The notes under the pieces were generated by a model that worked only from the letters and a program-made list of their open reading frames with translations, made no database searches and was not told where the DNA came from. Shown here one piece after another: positions 5,803-6,531 of a stretch of DNA of 6,531 nucleotides (position 1 is its first letter; every line of letters begins with the position of its first letter). The translations under genes were made by a program, and so were the position numbers. Origin of the DNA: Candidatus Latescibacterota bacterium (GTDB taxonomy: Bacteria; Latescibacterota; UBA2968; GCA-2709665); NCBI GenBank assembly GCA_030746455.1, contig JASLMQ010000105.1:1-6531 (forward strand), read 5' to 3'.

Positions 5803-5827
5803 CCGGAATCACAGGTTGTCATTCCGG
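5803..5827. repeat. Inverted repeat CCGGAAT...ATTCCGG in the propeller-gene leader
   Basis: CCGGAAT (5803-5809) and ATTCCGG (5821-5827) form a 7-bp stem. The 11-nt spacer adds an inner ACA/TGT pairing around GGT, with a C-C mismatch between the two stems. It lies 36-60 bp upstream of the start codon, next to the 12-bp palindrome. It could be an operator or an RNA leader hairpin. Confidence 0.5.
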
Positions 5828-5943
5828 ACTTGCCTGTCCCGGCCCGCTGGAGGTTTGTTAAACCGGCAGGCAATTGGCCGCGGCCGGGAATCCGTGATCC
5901 AGTGCCCTTTGCGACATAGGCCTCCGGGGCACAGGTGTTGGTT

Positions 5944-5973
5944 GAGCCGCAGAGCGGTACTCTGCAGCGGCTC
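5944..5973. repeat. Bulged 11-bp hairpin
   Basis: GAGCC (5944-5948) plus GCAGAG (5949-5954) pairs with CTCTGC (5960-5965) plus GGCTC (5969-5973). The loop is CGGTA and an AGC bulge interrupts the right arm. No T-run follows on either strand. It may be an element of the repeat-rich region or the end of a transcript arriving from outside. Confidence 0.5.
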
Positions 5974-6034
5974 TGCTTGATAGGCGGTTGCGGCGGTGCA
6001 GGCCCTCACCCCGCCGACCTCACCCCCTCGTGTC

Positions 6035-6078
6035 CCCCGGATCAAGTCCGGGGCAGGCCCTCTCCGACACGGAGAGGG
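6035..6078. repeat. REP-like module of two adjacent hairpins
   Basis: The first hairpin pairs CCCCGGA (6035-6041) with TCCGGGG (6047-6053) around TCAAG. The second pairs CCCTCTCCG (6058-6066) with CGGAGAGGG (6070-6078) around ACA, a perfect 9-bp stem. Only 4 bases separate them. The sequence resembles dispersed intergenic repeats of the 'CCCGGATCAAGTCCGGG' kind that I recall from many GC-rich genomes, which often generate spurious 'PGLDPG' translations. It may be a REP-type palindrome or a dispersed non-autonomous element. Confidence 0.6.
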
Positions 6079-6281
6079 GGAAGCAGCATTTGGGGGTCAA
6101 AGTGAGAACCAGAGAATCGGCCTGGTGATTGTTACAGCCTGTGATCTGCTCTTCCGCAAACCGGAAAGGGGGTAAGCGTGGCAAGGGCTCGGTCGGTTGC
6201 CTGTGGCAATCGCTGCGTGGTGTCGGCTCGTGACGCGCAGAGAGGAATCCCTGCGCTGCGGATGCGGGAACCCCGCCTTCG

Positions 6282-6336
6282 CGCCTACGCCGCATTGCGG
6301 CTACGGCGGACCCTTCTCCGCTAAAGCTCCGAAGGG
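6282..6336. repeat. Two tandem hairpins with symmetric 3x3 internal loops
   Basis: Hairpin A pairs CGCC (6282-6285) and GCCGC (6289-6293) with GCGGC (6297-6301) and GGCG (6305-6308), with TAC facing TAC in the internal loop. Hairpin B pairs CCCTTC (6311-6316) with GAAGGG (6331-6336), then has TCC facing TCC and an inner GC/GC around TAAA. Only two bases separate the hairpins. The shared architecture suggests one repeat family. Neither is followed by a T-run. Confidence 0.5.
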
Positions 6337-6531
6337 CAGGCAGGTCGGCGGGCTGAGCTTGCGTAGCCTGTTGCGTTTGCTTGGTCCGTCCCCGTTCCCG
6401 CCGTCCCTCGCAAGGGCGCTGCGACACGACGGCTTTTGAGTCCTTGCTTCCCCGCCTTCCGGCCTGGCTTCGGTTCACCTGAGATGGACTCCGCTATGGC
6501 GCCGGCGCTGGTGGGTAGGGCCTCTGCCGCC

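Larger units (their letters stand above)
5768..6531. other. Long non-coding, hairpin-rich stretch
   Basis: No frame in these 764 bp gives a recognisable protein. The longer open frames (about 6020-6478 minus, 6197-6439 plus) have low-complexity R/P/A/S-rich translations of the kind produced by GC-rich repeats. The stretch instead holds many inverted repeats: 5786-5797, 5803-5827, 5852-5864 (GGTTT/AAACC), 5902-5932 (GTGCCC/GGGCAC), 5944-5973, 6035-6053, 6058-6078, 6152-6166 (TTCCG/CGGAA), 6194-6212, 6235-6256 (GCGCAG/CTGCGC), 6282-6308, 6311-6336 and the 10-bp palindrome GCGCCGGCGC (6499-6508). The promoter of the minus-strand operon should lie in its left part, but I could not assign convincing -35/-10 boxes. 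Confidence 0.7.

Noticed and set aside
5800..5900. Promoter for the minus-strand operon (TTGCCT-type -35 near 5875)
   Set aside because: No acceptable -10 box lies at 16-18 bp, so I could not support a promoter call.
6197..6439. Plus-strand open frame (80 aa) in the right-hand gap
   Set aside because: Its translation follows the repeat hairpins (CGYGGPFSAKAPKG), with no family resemblance and no good ribosome binding site.
6020..6478. Minus-strand open frame (152 aa) in the right-hand gap
   Set aside because: It starts with GTG without a ribosome binding site, has low-complexity R/A/P/S composition, runs through several hairpins and ends in the 'PGLDPG' phrase typical of repeat-derived spurious products.

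Overview
This is a GC-rich (roughly 60% or more), probably chromosomal fragment from an uncultured-type bacterium. The mix of a heparinase-like protein, a methyltransferase-like uroporphyrinogen decarboxylase homologue, a UxaA/SuyAB-type lyase, a sialidase-like propeller and a concanavalin-like protein recalls polysaccharide- and sugar-acid-degrading members of groups such as Planctomycetota, Verrucomicrobiota, Latescibacterota or Poribacteria. No rRNA or marker gene is present, so the phylum is inference only.

Layout. Positions 1-591 (+) hold the 3' end of a gene whose product resembles the C-terminal beta-sandwich of heparinase II/III-like polysaccharide lyases. It converges on a minus-strand block, and a GC-rich hairpin at about 617-650 separates the two. 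Read in the direction of transcription, the minus-strand block is: a sialidase-like beta-propeller (5767-4754); a tandem concanavalin-like/LamG-type protein (4695-3532); a UroD/MtaA-type protein (3493-2414); a 287-bp gap with repeats and a strong hairpin; a small SAF-domain subunit (2126-1842); and a large GD_AH-domain subunit (1839-682). The last two form a split UxaA-family enzyme that looks most like (2R)-sulfolactate sulfo-lyase SuyA/SuyB, although altronate-type dehydration is possible. The first three genes are spaced 58 and 38 bp apart and probably share a transcript. The last two are translationally coupled and may have their own promoter.

The right end (5768-6531) has no credible gene. 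It holds two inverted repeats in the leader of the propeller gene, then a dense series of hairpins. These include a REP-like module of the 'CCCCGGA-TCAAG-TCCGGGG' type and two hairpins with symmetric 3x3 internal loops.

Working model (inference): a catabolic cluster in which glycan-processing proteins act beside a lyase that dehydrates or desulfonates a C3-C6 sugar acid or sulfonate, with the UroD-like protein handling a methyl or other small group. None of the complete minus-strand proteins has a recognisable signal peptide, so the visible part of the pathway appears cytoplasmic. The best candidate for something undescribed is this combination, together with the UroD-like protein that lacks the usual third zinc-ligand cysteine.
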